A stretch of 64,000 nt of DNA. Source: Rostratula benghalensis (taxonomy: Eukaryota > Chordata > Aves > Charadriiformes > Rostratulidae). Below the pieces are notes generated by a model that made no database searches, was not told the origin of the DNA, and saw only the letters and a list, made by a program, of their open reading frames with translations. Positions 21,633-36,258 of the stretch are shown here, one piece after another. A program made the position numbers and the translations under genes. The stretch spans positions 5,332,151 to 5,396,150 of the forward strand of contig VXAI01000038.1 in the NCBI GenBank assembly GCA_013399305.1, written 5' to 3'. How positions within the stretch are numbered: position 1 is the stretch's first letter; every line of letters starts with the position of its first letter.

Positions 21633-24600
21633 GAAAAGTGTGTGGTGTGTGCCTATGTACACATTGTCTATAAGTAGCCAGTTTTATTTAAGGGAGTGTG
21701 TTACACATATTAAACAACTGCAGCCTTGCACAGTGAAAAGAGATACAGTAGTCAGTTAGAAAATGCAAGAAGCTGCTAACTACTTAAAGGTAAAACCACA
21801 CAGTGGTTACTAGGAGTAGGAAAACCTTTATCCTCATGTGTGATGTGTACATAATGGTATGTGTGGGCACAGTGACAGAGGTATTTATTCCATCCAGTGT
21901 TGATGGGACAAGAAAACCTCCCCAGCTCAATTCAAGTAAAGGGTAAAGTGAAACTTTTTCCTCCTCCCATCCATGTGGGCTGATGCAAGTAGTTACAGCC
22001 TTCCCTGGGGCTACAGTCAGGCATGAGATGCAGTCAGTCAAACTGGGAGCAGATGGAGCTTTTACACTAAACTCTGCCATTCCCTCTGCATGATGCTCTC
22101 CATGTGATGTGTCTTGGTAAATATCCTGAGATTTGGTCTGTGCAATCTATAAGTAAATGGGGCTTTGGGAATGGTAGCTGTATTTATGAAGCAATTTTTA
22201 CTATACCACAATGTTCATGATGTAGTAGAAGGCCACCATGTCACAATTTGTTTCTGGTCTAAATTGTACTAAGAATATATGGGAATAAGGACATGACCTA
22301 AAGAGGTGCTCCTGGGACTCGGAGGGTTTTCCTCTGCCAATCTTGGTACTAATATTCTTTTCCTAAGCATAAGGTACAGACTGTTGTTGGGAGATGTTAA
22401 ATGAGATGTTTAATGAGCAGTGGACCTTTGGTCTTGCTCATTATGGCAGTCCTTCTGGAGAGGTAGTCTGTGTCTCTCCCTGATAGATATCTGTTTTGTG
22501 GTCCTGGACAGTATCCCAATACCAGAGTGAATGACAAGGCCTAAAAGGACACATGGATCAGGAGAGGGATGGAGTCAGGAGCTGCAGGTGGAGATGGAAG
22601 CGTATTGACAGAGCTGTTCTGAGACAGGGCTGGACAGCACAGGGGTCTTGGTCAGCTTCAGCAGAGACGTATGTGGGCACTTGTCCCTGCCTTCAACACT
22701 GACCAGTGCTGTCATCTGCCAAGGAGCAAATTCTAGGAAAAAAGGAAGAAAACAAGAATCTTCTTCAAGTCACGATAAATGAGCATAGTTAACAAAATGT
22801 GCATGAAATCTTACTATTTCTTCTGATAAATTCTTAGGTTTCAGAGTTTATATTTAAAGTCGTGAGGTCACCAATTATATGCAGTTCCAAGAACACATAA
22901 CATATTTTCCAAACCGAATACCTTTTTTGGTATTGCCCTTCTAAAACCTTGACAACTAAAATAACAACAATGTCATTTGAACTGAGTGACAGCTGGACAT
23001 AGGGAAAGAGGGAGGGTGCATTAGAGTGGAGGACTCTTAGAAATAAGTGGAATATTTTACTGTCATTGGCATACAGCAGAGGTATGATATAGTTCTGCAA
23101 ATGAAAAAAACTTTAGAGAAGCTGTCTTGAGCCTGGCTGCTTGTATGTCCTGTCTCCCGCAATGCAGGAAAAAGCTCTGTTTACAACAGCATAAATTGGC
23201 TGCTTTAAGTGATGCAAATTGCTTTAAAGCTGCTGAGTGCTGTTATGCCATACTGTGCAGAACACCATCACCAGCCCTTCCTGGCACCTTATCATTTTAC
23301 ATTTCAGCAAACACATCTTGCCTCGGAATTACCTAGTGCCTTGTAAATATTGTTAATATACAGAGAGTCACATTTTGCTTTTGGATGACTGTCAGAGTCA
23401 CAATTTCATTAAGAAGCAGAGGATAGCAAGTAGTGTGCTTTTGTACATTGAGATGGTGCACGTTTTCCTTTCTGCAAATTCTAGGGAGCCAAGCAAGAAA
23501 TTGCCGGGGATAAAGCTCAGGAATGGAAGCCCTAGTGTTTATATATACACACCATAAATAATAATGGATTTCTCCCAAAAGTTCCTATATTAATCATAAT
23601 TGCTTCTGTAAGTGCCTTGTAATGAAAGAATGAAAGTTGTTTCTTTTGGCACACTGGTACCCAAATGTGAGGTCTGTGTGCCTGGGCAAACTTACTTCTC
23701 TGTGTACTCCTGCATTCTGCAAAGAACCTACCTCTTAACTCTGTCACTGTGATTGGGTCTGTACTGGTGTGATGAAATGTCCCAGAAGAGATTCTAGTGC
23801 CCTCATCTGAGACAGTTTGTCCTGCCTTTTTGTCATTCTGCCCAGGCCTCCCTCTGGATAGTGCCGGCTGCCATGCCTTAGTGAAAGACAGCTGAAGGGG
23901 GGAAGAGCTGGGAAACGTGTAATGGGATGTAAGTGGATTAAACGTAATCACTCCTGTGAATGAAAGGGATCTTTTTATCAACTTTCAGTTGCAGCTTGTA
24001 ATTCAAATTGCTATCCGTGGAAGCACGATGATTTCAATTTCAGTGTTAAGTGCTATACTGAACCCAAATTACTGTCTCAGCTGAAATGGATGGGATTTAT
24101 ACTTCTTATTTAAAATCCCTTTTCTTTTTTGGTGCAAGAAATTGACATTACCACAAAATTAGTATTTTGACTCTTTTTTGTGTTTGTGTGAAGTGAATGG
24201 AGTTAAACTAGAGTCAGCATGACCTCTCAATGTGGCTTAGGTCAGCCACATGCAATCCATGGCATTTGCTCTGGGAGCAATCCTGCCAAAATGCCACACT
24301 CGGAGACCGGGCTCTGGGGTGTGAGTTGCCCCATCCTGCAGGAGTAGAAGTGTCCTGTGCAGTGTGTCTCCCCATTGCTTGGAGAGAGTGCCCTGACAAT
24401 GAACTAATTGTATAACTTGAGGTAATCAACATGAAATGGATAAATCTGACTTCAAAGGTGTAAAGCTGTAGGCTTTTCTGTTGCAGGAGCAACGCGAGAA
24501 TGGATTTTAAAGGAAGGCCTGTGTTACAGCCATAATTAGCTGTATCTTAGGGGAGAAATAGTGAACAAATCAACTATTTGTTAAGACAGTCTAATTAATG

Positions 24601-27158
24601 TGGTAGTTGCTAAAATCTGTTATTATTATGTGCAACTTGATGACCATCTCCTGGGTGTGACCAGAATGTTCTGTATGGAGCAAGGTGATGCACGTCTTGG
24701 GTGCTATGTAGCAATTCCTAGGAAAAAATGACTTTAGCAAGTGCCTTCAGTGTGCTCCTATGTGTCACATTAGGCGCTTTTGATATGGTAACTTGCAAGC
24801 TGTGTTTAACCTCCTTGGTCTTCTATGACTTCAGAAGTACGTAATTAACATTCAAGCAGGGGGTTTCACTGGCCATCATGGCTTATGCTGCGGAGTTCCT
24901 GGTTAAAAAGGCTCCGTGTACTGACAGTGCTCTATGTACTTCCATTGCCAGCTGTGCCTGAGCACAGAGCTCACTGGTACAGGAATGGTGTCTAAGTATG
25001 AAGGAAGTGGTAGGATCAAATGCAACAAAACAGATTCAGTTTTGGAAACTGCTAGATCCCCAGTCAATGCAGTGTCCACTGCCTGGAGGAAAACTTCTAG
25101 ACACAAATACACACATAGGGTTGAATTTTTTGCTCAAAAATATATACACTATTATGTAAACACCACCAAAAGCCAACCTCAAACTTGTGATGTGAATTAT
25201 GATGCATTTTCCAGGATAATTCCAGAAAGGGTACTGGTGGTAGATGTAAGATAGTGTGGAGTATAAATTGAGAGGAGAGATTTCTCTTTAAGGCTTCACT
25301 TGTATGATATCAGGTAGTAGGCAGAAGATGATTAAAAAGCTGTGTTTTGCTAGATAAGTATTTGTCCTATCATGCAGAGGAGATAAAGTAGAAAAACACC
25401 TTTATAAGCTCGAAAACTGACCAGCCTAAGTGGAATCAGTTCAATTATTTCAGCTTAGTTTGCAATAAAAGGAGTTCATATCTTAGAATTAGAATTACGT
25501 GGTAATCTGGATTGCAATTTCTCTCCTTATTAATGTGATAGAACAAAATATGAAAAACAACAGTGCATCAGTGTTTGAGATTAATTTCTAGGAATTTGAA
25601 AAAACACTTAACCACAATGGATCTTTAAGCATTATCTGCCTTGACTTCAATATTATAATGTAGTGCCTTGAACTGGAAATTTGTAAGATTGATCTTGGTA
25701 TTTGAGAGCCTGCCGTAGTGATAGAGCATCTAGTGCTATGATACATAAAGACTCTTTCACGTTGGGAAATACTTCTCATAACTAAGCGACTTACTATATC
25801 CCAAACTAAAGGGACACTTTGTGCTAATTACTGAGTATTTACATTAGCAATGCCAAAACCATCCACTGAAAAGTGAGTTCATAGCCCAGAAAATTCACAA
25901 AATGAACTTCTAAGTCATGGGGGAAAGAAAACAATGTAGGATCTTTTTTGCTTTGCCTTTTTTGGAGCCTTAGGACATAAGGCTCTTTGTGTTTTCAAAC
26001 CTTTTGCCACAAACATTTAGCCTAGAAACTTTCTTTTCAAGCGCTGCTGGCTTTCTCACATAATTACACAACAGGGGCCTTAAGGAGGTTCTCTGCAACT
26101 TGCAAGAAAATAACTAGGTTTGGCACCAAAGTCAAGGCAGACACATACATCATTAATCCAAGGAAACCGAGAACCGGTTGTGTCAATAACATCCAGAGCC
26201 CAAATATATTATTTTTAGTTGCCTTTTAAACATCGTGGGGCCAGAGTAGAAAGGAGGTGGGATAAGGAGACAAGACAGCTGCAAAATCAGCTTTCTAAGT
26301 GATAGCCTGCTGCCAAGCTGGGAGACAGCCCAGTCCACAGCATTACCTAACTGGGTGTAGACAAGGTCTGAGTGCAGGCTGCATGCAGGGTGCCAGGATA
26401 CAGCAACGGGGGAGGCAGGAGAGAGTGTGGATATGGATGTAAGGATGATGAAAAATAACCTATGAAGTACTTGGACAGGTGCTTTCAATGTCAGTTTGGC
26501 CTAGGGATATTGTGAAGAATAGCTGCATGTGCCATAAGTCAACACAGCCTTCTGGTCAAACAGTAATCAAACAGCATTCCCCTCTGGTTAAAGCAGTCTT
26601 GCCCAACAGGCATCCCAGAATTTCATTTTCATTCCTCAAACTAATGGCAAGGTTTGTGAGAGTGATAGTAGAGGTACGATAATTATTGATAAGTAAGTGG
26701 ATTTTCTGAAAATGTAGATTAATTTCTCCCTTCCCTTACGGTGTTTTCCTATTTGTGTTTCTAAGGTACTGGCTTTTCTCAGGACGGGAAAAAAAATTCG
26801 GGGGGAAAAAAAATCTTGTAGTACTGTGAGCCTGCCCAGAACCAGGAACAGAAACCTACCAAAACATTATGACTGCGGATTCAAGGGCTAGGAGAGCAAA
26901 GGAGACACCTGAGCTACAAGGCATTTGTGAAGGACTTGGCAAATACAAAGTTTAATAATACATGAATTTGAGGCTGAATGCAGATACAAAAAAGGCTTGC
27001 TGTTTTTTCTTTCACATTTTTCAGGAGAAAACAAATACTCCCAAAACCTAAGAGAAAACAAACATTTTACAGAAGATTATACTATGTAAACAGACATGTC
27101 ATTAAAATTTCATACTGAGCAAGTGTTAGATATGGGGTGTATAAAGTCATCCAAGATA

Positions 27159-27595
27159 TCAGAAGTTTATCAGGGAATATAATTATTAAAATTTCCGTAG
27201 CTGTATAATTATCCAGTTATCTTTGCTAGCACTGGGTCATGGATAGACAAGTAATTTAATATTGTCTGTAATATTTTCACTTGTACTGTGTACAAGTGCA
27301 CAAATTTTTTAACATAATTAAAAAGAAAGCACCTTTAAGCGTAAATTTTGCAGTCAGTAAAATGTGATTAATAACCACTTCTCAACTGCCAGCACATTTT
27401 GTCAAAAAAGCAACATTCTTTTATTTAAAGTATTTTATTAGACAGTCCCATTGCTTTCGAGGTGAAAACTAAAGTAAATCTGCAAATGCAAATAATTGGA
27501 TTCTGGTTTTCTGCTAATTATCAGAAGTTTATCTTAGAAGTTTATCTCTAGATAATATCTATCTCTAGATATCTCTCTATATCCTTAGAAGTTTA
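27159..27595. repeat. Dispersed AGAAGTTTA repeats with TATC/TCTA-rich core
   Basis: The 9-mer AGAAGTTTA occurs at 27161, 27523, 27536 and 27587, and the 13-mer TCAGAAGTTTATC occurs identically at 27159 and 27521. Between the last copies lies a TCTAGATA/ATCTCTAGATATCTCTC block (27544-27582). This suggests local slippage or microhomology-driven duplication rather than a known transposon. Confidence 0.6.
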
Positions 27596-27599
27596 GTAG

Positions 27600-30500
27600 A
27601 TAGGTAGTAGGCTTTTTTTCCTTTCCTGTCCTTTGACTATGTTTTTCAGGTGTGTGCTGGTACTTTGTTGCTGATTTGCTTGTCCTGAGGCCTGATAGGC
27701 ATCGCTCAGGAGCAAGGGCCGTCCCCTTGCCAGGCTGATAGGACTTTTGAATCAGTGTCTACACCCAGAACTGCATATTCAAAATGAGCTTTCAGTAGCA
27801 CTGCTGCAGTTTGCTTAAATGTTATTTTGGAAAATTTTCCTTTCACTAAGTGAGTACATATCAGTTATGATGAATGGAAGTTGTATTTTGAATGTATAAA
27901 TCTGACATAATCAATCTACTTAATTTAAGAGCTAAGGTTACACAAAGAGGTTTGTGCACATGCACAGCGGGGTGTACAGAGTGGGGACACTGATCAAAAT
28001 AACACACTGCAGAAAATGAAATTTACAAACTGAAATTCTGAAAACATGCAAGCATAAGAGTATAGAAATAACTATATTTAACAATGAACATAATTTGATT
28101 GCCTAACTAGAATAGAAAATCCTACTTCAATTGCATGCTATTGGATACTTGTTTTCCACTCAACTTACATCCCACACAGGACTTCGGTCTTGAAGTTTGG
28201 TTTGACATTATGTGGTTTTGGCACATGGTTGGGAGAGTTGTCCATGAGCTCCTGATGGTTTTCAGGAGCAGAGTTTTAAGCACATTAGTCTTTTCCAAAG
28301 AATTAGTGACTTCTGGTCATTGCAGCTTAGCAGCTTATTTCAAGCACTTAAACCATCAAGCATTTGCAGAAAATCCAGAAAATGCAGTTCTATCATCAAT
28401 ACTAAACACATATATTTGCACATCAAGGTAGAATATATTTAGGTCAGATACACAAGATGCTTCTAATGGCAAGTTCAGTCTACCTTTAAAAGAAAATTGC
28501 GTATATAAGTGGTGGAACAACTGCAGCAAAAGACAGTAAAGCCTAACCTTTTCATGAAATTTCTTTTGCGACAACACCATAATGGGTAATAATTGTTACA
28601 TTTATTGTATGATAATGGCAATCTGTGTCAGTTTTAGAAATCCTGGACAAATTGAGTTCTGTGAGTTGTGAAGTGGAAGGTATGTGTTGGAAATGTGATG
28701 GCTTGAATACTCTTAGATTTTGTCATTTCTTTATGGTTTATAATAAATCCGCCTACCCTAAAAAATTTCCATTATTGCAGAAGTACTTTGATGTGTGATG
28801 CTGGCAGACTGAAACTTCTTCCTGCTGAATCAATAGCAAGATCAGGCTTCTGTTGTATGCTTTTTACAATGGACCAGTTAAATCAAGGCCAAGCTAAACC
28901 CGCTCTGTTTCTGTGGCAGCTTTCCCTAAGCCGAGGGAGTTTGCAAAAGGGAACTCATCAGCTGGATGCACTGACACTCTCCTGGCTGATATTTAAAGGT
29001 GGCTCTTCAATATGAGATAGCACAATGTGTGTTTCCTGAAGTGGCTTTTACAGTGCTCTTTAATTATTGACTCTGTTACCTTTTAAATATCCGGTGCAAG
29101 CAAAGAGGAATGCTGCTTAGTGAAATATCTTTAATATCTTTGTATTATATCTTATATAATATAGATATAAATATCTTAACATATTTAAGATATCTTATAT
29201 GAAGATATTTAAGATATCTTTAAAAGGACCTGTGTCTCCTCATTTCCCCTTTTGTGACATTTTGTGCTGGCTAAGAAAAATCTCAATAGCATAACTTTTT
29301 CTTTCGGGTTGATCAGTTTACATACTGAGTGGCTGAACTGTGTAAACTGAAGCAATAGCAACGTACAAGAAGATAGTATGGACAAGCTTGATTTTTTTGT
29401 TTTGGGATTTTTTCAGTTCAAGTGGCAGAACAACCCTTTTCAGCTGCACAGGCTACGAGTTTTTTTCCAGGAACTCCTTGGTTAGGCAGTGTTTTGGAAA
29501 ACAGTATTGCTTCTCATCTGATGAAAGGAAAAAGGTTACAACACTGGAGGGCAGATATCTCATGACCCGTGGTAACAGTCAACATGAAGAAATAAGCTCA
29601 GAAAACCCACTTCTGTCATTTTCAATCTTTGCTACTTAGTGAACAGCACGAAACTGGCAGAGTGGAAGTAGTACCTTGTGGTCACAGGAGAAATAAACAT
29701 TCTTAAAACACTTTATTAGGAATTACATAGTGATTGTATCCCGCTGGATCCCCTGTGTCTCAGCTTGCTCCTGACGCTGCCTGCTCAGAGAAACATTTGC
29801 TGGGCTGGCTGCACTGCAGAGCACAAACTGGCCTTAACAGCCATCCAGTGACTCAGAAAAGAAGCATGACCTTCCAGAGTGCCCCAGATGTTACTTCAAA
29901 CATGGAGAAGCTTCCACACTTGCTACTGTGTTTGTCTTGTACCATTATCATTAATAGGAAATGAAATGCCATTTGCTGCAGAGGTATAGAGCATGGCATA
30001 GAAATAGCACGTGGATGTTTCTGGGTCACACCCCAATCAACCATGCTTGTGAGGACACTTTTTAAGTGAGGATATTTATTAGTAAACTTTCCTCGTTGCC
30101 TGCCCACCACAACTTTTGATCAATCTGCATTTCTCAGTCCTTCACAAAATTTCAGCTGCCATTAGAAATAAATGAAATCAAGGACTGAAAGGGATCAGAA
30201 AGAAATGAAATTGAGGTTCATCTTCTAAAGTTTTCTTAGGTTTCAAAGATTGTCAAGTAAATCTATAGCTATTATTCACTACATGTGGTTCCTGTAGTGC
30301 AAGTGAAATACAATACCCTAATAATGTATGAACTCTGATTTCCTGCTCATTGGACTTTGATTCTTGTGGCAATCCTTTCTGCTTTGTCTGTCTGAGCAAA
30401 TATAGGGTAGAATTTTGTCCAGAGGAGGGTTAGTTTGTATTCTTGGAAAAAACTTCATTTCCTTAATCCTAAATTCTCTGAAAAGAAAGGGTGGATCCAA

Positions 30501-33500
30501 TTCCCTATGCAATTCTGCAGCAGCCTGACTTGGCTCTTGCACTGGGTTTCAGTTCAGGTATTCAATGTAAAGGACATAAAGTGCTCTCCTGTGAAATGAT
30601 GTAAAAGCTGCATATGCACAGCTATGGTGAAGGGAAGAATAAGTGAAGTTTATATCTAATTTTGTTTAGGGATCATTTGTGGGGAAAAGAAATGAAAAAA
30701 GTAGCAGGCTTCATTCACAGCTGATGTGAGTCCTTAACGGATTTTTCTCCTAGGAGTTTTTCAATTACTTTTCAATCTATGCAAACTTCTGACATCTGCA
30801 ACATTCCATGGTAAGCTCACTCAAGCTCATGATATGAAGCATAGTTATTTTGAATCTGATATCTGCTATTTTTGCTAGATGCTCCCTCATTCCTCTTTTG
30901 GAAGATCCAGTTTGTAATCATTCCTGCTTTGCTCCCTCTGTGCCGCTCGTGGTTGTAGCAAGTTCCTTGAGCTTTTCCAGGCTGAGGGCTCCTAGTCTGT
31001 GTAAATATTCCTTCTACAGAAGAAGATCCATAACTTTCAGCAGTGGCTGTTTTGCCAAAGGGCAAGGGGGGATTGCTCAAGAAGATTCAGTCCATAACAA
31101 AATCTCAGCCAAGGGGTGGATTTTGGGTTTCTGCACATGACTCTTTACACTTGATTCCTCAGTACACACACACTCACCAAACTTTCAGTTTAAAGCTGCC
31201 TCAGTTCAGGACAATTGTTCTTATTTTATTTTCCTGGTTGATAAATAACTGGTGAAAGTGGCGTAGGCTATGAGAAAATGCAAGTCTGTTAAAATGTACA
31301 GTCCTCAAAATGATTTTAAAAAATCAATTTTAGTGGGAAGTCTGCAGGAAAAAAAAAATCAATCCAAAGTAATGACTTCATAAAGTTAAACACCCTGAGG
31401 GTTTCATATGCTAGTGCCAACTGAGCTTTAGCTACAGCTGTACAGTGGTACTGTTAACAAAAATTATCAAGGATAAAAATACTGCTGCAACTTTTTAACA
31501 TTTCCGTAAAGCTACAGCTTAATTTAGCAATATATCCAAATTCACAGTCTAATTTCGCAAAGTAAAGCTGTATTTTACAAGGCTGGAATGTTGGGGGGGG
31601 TTCCATTAGTGTCTATGCATCTCAGCTATTAAGGCAGCTTTGGGAATTTTAGATGGCTTTTTCTAATAATATATTATTAATAAAGTTTAGCTGAAAAATG
31701 TTTACAACCTCAAAGCTGACTATATGAATACAAATTAACTGTATTTTAAAAAATTCAAAAGATAAACTATAAAAATGAGATAAGACCAGTGATAACATTA
31801 CTTTTCTTGATTTCATGGTGAATTAATATCTCTTTTAGTTCCCAAATTTATTTTCATCCTGTCATGGCCCAATCCCAGCACATTGCCTAGTGCTAAAATA
31901 CTTACTGATGAGTGAGTTCTTTGCTTTTAAAACAAGATAATTTGTGACTAAATGCTAAGGCTAACCAGTTAAATACTTCAGTATCATGGTTGTTTCTCAC
32001 TGATGTTTTCAGACAAGTCTGTGCGGAGCAGTGAGACCAGGAACTGGAGAAAACTTGTGCTGCAGAGCAGCTGGGACCATATGGCACTCTTTGTCCTGTG
32101 TAAACCCTTCTTGTGCTGATACAGCAGCTCACTGACAACTTGTGAACATGCAGTACCAAACACTACTTTTTGCTTCTTAATCGGTTTCTTTCAACACCTC
32201 TTCAGTCAGCCTTGTACCTCTAGAGCACATAAACTGCCTGGCAAATCGTGTTTTTTCAGTGCTTTACCAACACGCTTCAGGCATAATTCAGTGATTTATG
32301 AAACAATCCTCTATTTAAAGTCAAGTGAATGACCAAAATATAAAACAGGAAGCATCTCAGTGATGCAAGCAGTTGACATGGAAACTTGCTCAGGCCAACA
32401 ACTATTATTTTTCCAGCAAATCTTTCAAAAATATTTAGTGTCATGAACAGAAGTACTCGAGTGCTGCTCTTGAGATAGCATCTGGCATTTTTCTTTCCTA
32501 TGAAGAGGTTTTTGAGTATTTGGAGCTCAGTCCTCTGCTGGTGATAGTGAAGGGGTCTTCTACCATTAAAATCTACTTGATCTTTATGAAGCCCTAACAC
32601 TGCTTTATTGAATACATCTTCTGCTATAATCATAAAAATACATAAAACATGCAAATTGCAGTCTACAGTATGTTTTCTAAGGAAAATTAGAAGTGCCATT
32701 TTTTGTGGCATTTATGGCAAGCTAAACGCTGTATGTGTGGACTTCAAATTAAAAAGCAAACAAGAAAACGCGTGTATTGTAAAGACTCTGTATCCATGCA
32801 GCAGTTTTTACTATGAAAGCTAAACATTACAGAGTCAGCAATATGGTCCCTAATCTGACAATGACCCTGATACTTTCTGGCTATTTCCAAAAGGTACTGA
32901 TAAATAGAGTTTTCCCAATTCTGTGCTCAAAGCACCCCAGTGAACTTTCCCACATAATGGAAGTGATGACCTCCAGCACATATTTTACCACGTTTCTAAG
33001 CTATTTCGGAGGGCAGTTTCCTAATGTCAGCTGTAGCATAGAAGATACCGTGACCTTGAATGATGCCCTGAGCTACGTCTGATCATCACCAGTGTGAAGG
33101 GGGAGCAGGATGAATTCCTGCAACCTGTTTTTGAAGCTTTCTCAATCTGGGCCTGCAGTCACAAACCTGTTTCTGGTAGACCCCATCGAGACACTAGATG
33201 AACTTAAGTTTGTCTTGTGAAATACCAGCCTCACCTGAGCTCAGCTGTTCTATCTACTAGAAGTCTTACCTATTTAAATATTGGATGCTGGCACTAGTTA
33301 AATCCTAGTCTAATTTTTCTCATTTTCACTTCTTTTATTTCCCAACCAGCCATGTAAGAGAATATTGACCAAAACACCCGTTGAATATGCTGCCTTGCTC
33401 AGTGAACAGGGTCTGCAATGGCTTGGCTTCATTTTTCCACTCTGCACTAGATACAAACGAGTAATTTTCCTATCGGGAGCACAGAGCAACTCAGAAAGAT

Positions 33501-35465
33501 GATCTACAGAAGTAGATCAAAGGTGGAAAAATAAATCAAATTTTAGTAGACTTGTGCTTCCTGGCAAAGAAAAACTGAGAATATTCCAGATTGTTGCCTT
33601 AAAACAATCAATGAGAGAAAGAACACACATTTTGAAGGCAAAATAAGTTGCTGCATGAGCACAAACCGAGTTGCACACATCCTAGCAAGGTAATCTGATT
33701 GTACTTCGAACTGTTTACAAAGTTGCAAGGGAAGATACTCAAATATGACAGCTTTCCATGAAAATGCCTTTGCAAATTAAGCATTATGAAATATTTATGG
33801 TGGTTCTTATAAATTTTTAAATATACTAAGTGGTAACAGCAGGTGTCATGGAAATCTCTGTCACCTCATCATGGCCATTTCTAATAAAAAATATTTATTT
33901 CAAGGAAAGTCTTCATGTCTTCTAACTGCCCTGCTCCCTTAGGAGCTCCCCGAGGAGCAGTGGAACACAGTTTTTCTTGAGTATCGCACAGTAAACACGC
34001 CAGGCAGGGGTAAAGAGAAATGGGTATATTGCATTGCTGAAAAGTACTGGTCTGGAGCATATTTCTTACATATTTTCTATTCAGAGCTGCATAGGTTGCT
34101 CATTCAAAAATTGGTTTTAGGATAAATCCAAAAACCAGAGAATGCTAAGTCAATTTAAACTGAAACTCAGTGAATCTTAATTAAGACAGCCTGTTGGGGG
34201 TACTGCTATTTTTTACAAGCCACTAAAATCAAAATAAGCTACTATCCAGTAAACAACTGCATTCTGGGAATTTCAGGATGTCTGATGATGTTTGTATCTT
34301 CATTACCCCTGGGATGGCATCACTCAATTAGATACAAAGCTGAGCTCATAAAAGGGAACATAAAGAGTTTTCCGTATCATCTTTATTGTGTGCTCACATC
34401 TGGGTCAGCACAGAATTAAAAACAAGAGCATCGTGTCATTATTTTTCACAAAGGCAGCATATTGTGCACATGTTATTCTGGTTATCTAATGGAAAAGGGT
34501 TGGAGTTGATGGGTTGTTTTATTCCCCACAGCCCATACAGCTGTCTCAGAATTTTAGCAATGTCAGATACAAAATCCAAAGCTTTGACTTATTCATATAT
34601 TTGATATGAATGATGATATCATCACACTAAAACAAATTAATATGAGTCTGAAAAAGCAGTTAACCCTCAGGCTTCATGGTATAAATTTTGCCTTGGAAAG
34701 AAGGTAATTGGCTATTTTAAAATTTCTTGGGCCTTTCTCTACAGCAACATGAGAGTTTTATCAGCTCACTTATTATTTAAAAAGGTTTTTTTGAACTAAG
34801 TGTTCTTCCTCGCCACTTCTTGAGTTGTTCTGTCAGATAATAAGTATTATCTTGAAAGTAAAAGCTAGCTGAAGGCTTACAGTCCATCATTCACTCTCTA
34901 CAAGCATGACAGAAAGTTGAGATAGAACCTCACCAGTGATTACAGAACGACTTGTGTGACCTTTGGCTCAAATAAAATGTTGTTTTTCCCCTCTTCAATT
35001 GTGTAATAAATAAAGGATCAAGAAGTGAAGAAATGCAAATAATGTTATCAGCAAGAGTAATGAAACCCTGAAACAACTTCTGAGACATCTGGGAGTTACT
35101 TCAACATTAATTACAAATTGATGTCTGTCTATAGTCTTAAATTCAGCTGCAGTCTGTTGAGCTCTGTTCAGGAATTACCGGATGAAATACAATGAACTTG
35201 ACGGGGCTGGAGTATTAGTGTGTGACTGGAACAGTATTTCCATTTTTTTAAACTTTTTGAGGCAACGTGTACTCAAAGGAGGTTTACATATTAACAAAAT
35301 TACCACTGGAGGTGTTTCACAATCAGTGAGATGTAAACCTCAAAGGGCGAATAAAAAAGGTAATTGGCACTGGAATAAGTCACCATAAATTGCATTTCAC
35401 TCTAAAGCAGAACAAAAATCTCATCCTCCTTCGTCTTCTCACCATCTGTATCAAGGTTAACTATT
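27600..35465. other. Long gene-free stretch
   Basis: Unique AT-rich DNA without a supportable gene. The longest frame is 144 aa on the minus strand at 32277-32711, with no motif and no splice-site support. Frames at 30817-31140 mirror each other on opposite strands. A G8 run occurs near 31593-31600. One AT-rich palindromic repeat block is listed separately. No interspersed repeat was recognised. Confidence 0.6.
29124..29226. repeat. AT-rich block with duplicated palindromic 16-mer
   Basis: A roughly 100-base block made almost only of A and T with scattered GATATC-like units. The 16-mer ATATTTAAGATATCTT occurs identically at 29181 and 29205, and its last ten bases (AAGATATCTT) are a perfect palindrome. 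The block can form hairpins or cruciforms and may be unstable. There is no similarity to a known transposon end. Confidence 0.75.
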
Positions 35466-35470
35466 TTCTG

Positions 35471-35501
35471 TTAACCTCTAAAATCTATGATTCTATGATA
35501 A
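35471..35501 (+). mobile_element. CR1 LINE terminal remnant (probable)
   Basis: AACCTCTAAAATCTATGATTCTATGATA matches the extreme 3' end of sense-strand CR1, including two ATTCTATG-like terminal units (CTATGATTCTATGAT). No convincing CR1 sequence precedes it, so the copy is either very short or strongly diverged upstream. Confidence 0.5.
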
Positions 35502-36258
35502 AGTCAAGCATAAAAATAAATGATGTATCTTAATAATTTTTATCAGTTACAGATGAGCTTATTCTTTCTTTTGAAGTAAATATTAGGGCATAAGGTCACC
35601 AGAGAACTTGACTTTAAAATAGTTCAGTCATCAGAAAAGATTCACAAATATTGCCTTAGAGGAAAGCCCCCAGGGAATTAACTGGGACAGAAGCCAAAAT
35701 CTTTACATTCTTCCTGGCATATTTGTTCACAGTCTTAATTTAATTCAATCTGATAGGATTCATGAATGATCCCAGTGCTTTTGTCTCCACTAGCTCAATC
35801 AAATAAGCCTCCTTATACCAATAGCCACAGTTGAAAGTTATTTTTTGTAATTAATTTTTCTAAATTAAGTGTACTTAATGTACACACCATTTACTCCACT
35901 TCCTTATTGTCTAATGAAGTAAAAAATGTAATTTGAGATGAAATGAGCTTGCCAGTCACTGTGACTATTTCTTTACCTGCTCTTCTCATAAAAATTTTTA
36001 ATTTGGTTTATCTTTGTACATTTTCCCATTTGCTTTTTGGTTTTACCTTGATGGTTTTCAGCCCAAGGGGAATATGAAATAGCAACTGGTCTGTTGTACC
36101 TGGAACTGGAAGCACCAGTCATTTTAGAGATACTGAAGAGAACTCTCCCTGTGTTTAACATTAGCCCTCAATGACTGAGTAGACCGTGTAATATGAAATG
36201 ATTTAGATGCACAAACTGATTAAGCGTTATATGGATTTTCTTTTGTTAAGCAGTTTGC

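Larger units (their letters stand above)
20220..27150. other. Long gene-free stretch
   Basis: No gene is supported. The longest frame (149 aa, minus, 23532-23981) carries no motif and is in a GC-richer patch. Frames at 20252-20479 overlap on both strands just downstream of the CR1 fragment and are composition-driven. Homopolymer tracts T17 (20541-20557) and A14 (21619-21632) are listed separately. Otherwise unique AT-rich sequence without recognised repeats or RNA genes. Confidence 0.6.

Noticed and set aside
23532..23981. 149-codon minus-strand frame
   Set aside because: No motif, and mixed low-information composition. A weak internal acceptor/donor pair at about 23.69-23.72 kb would give an exon of only about 21 nt.
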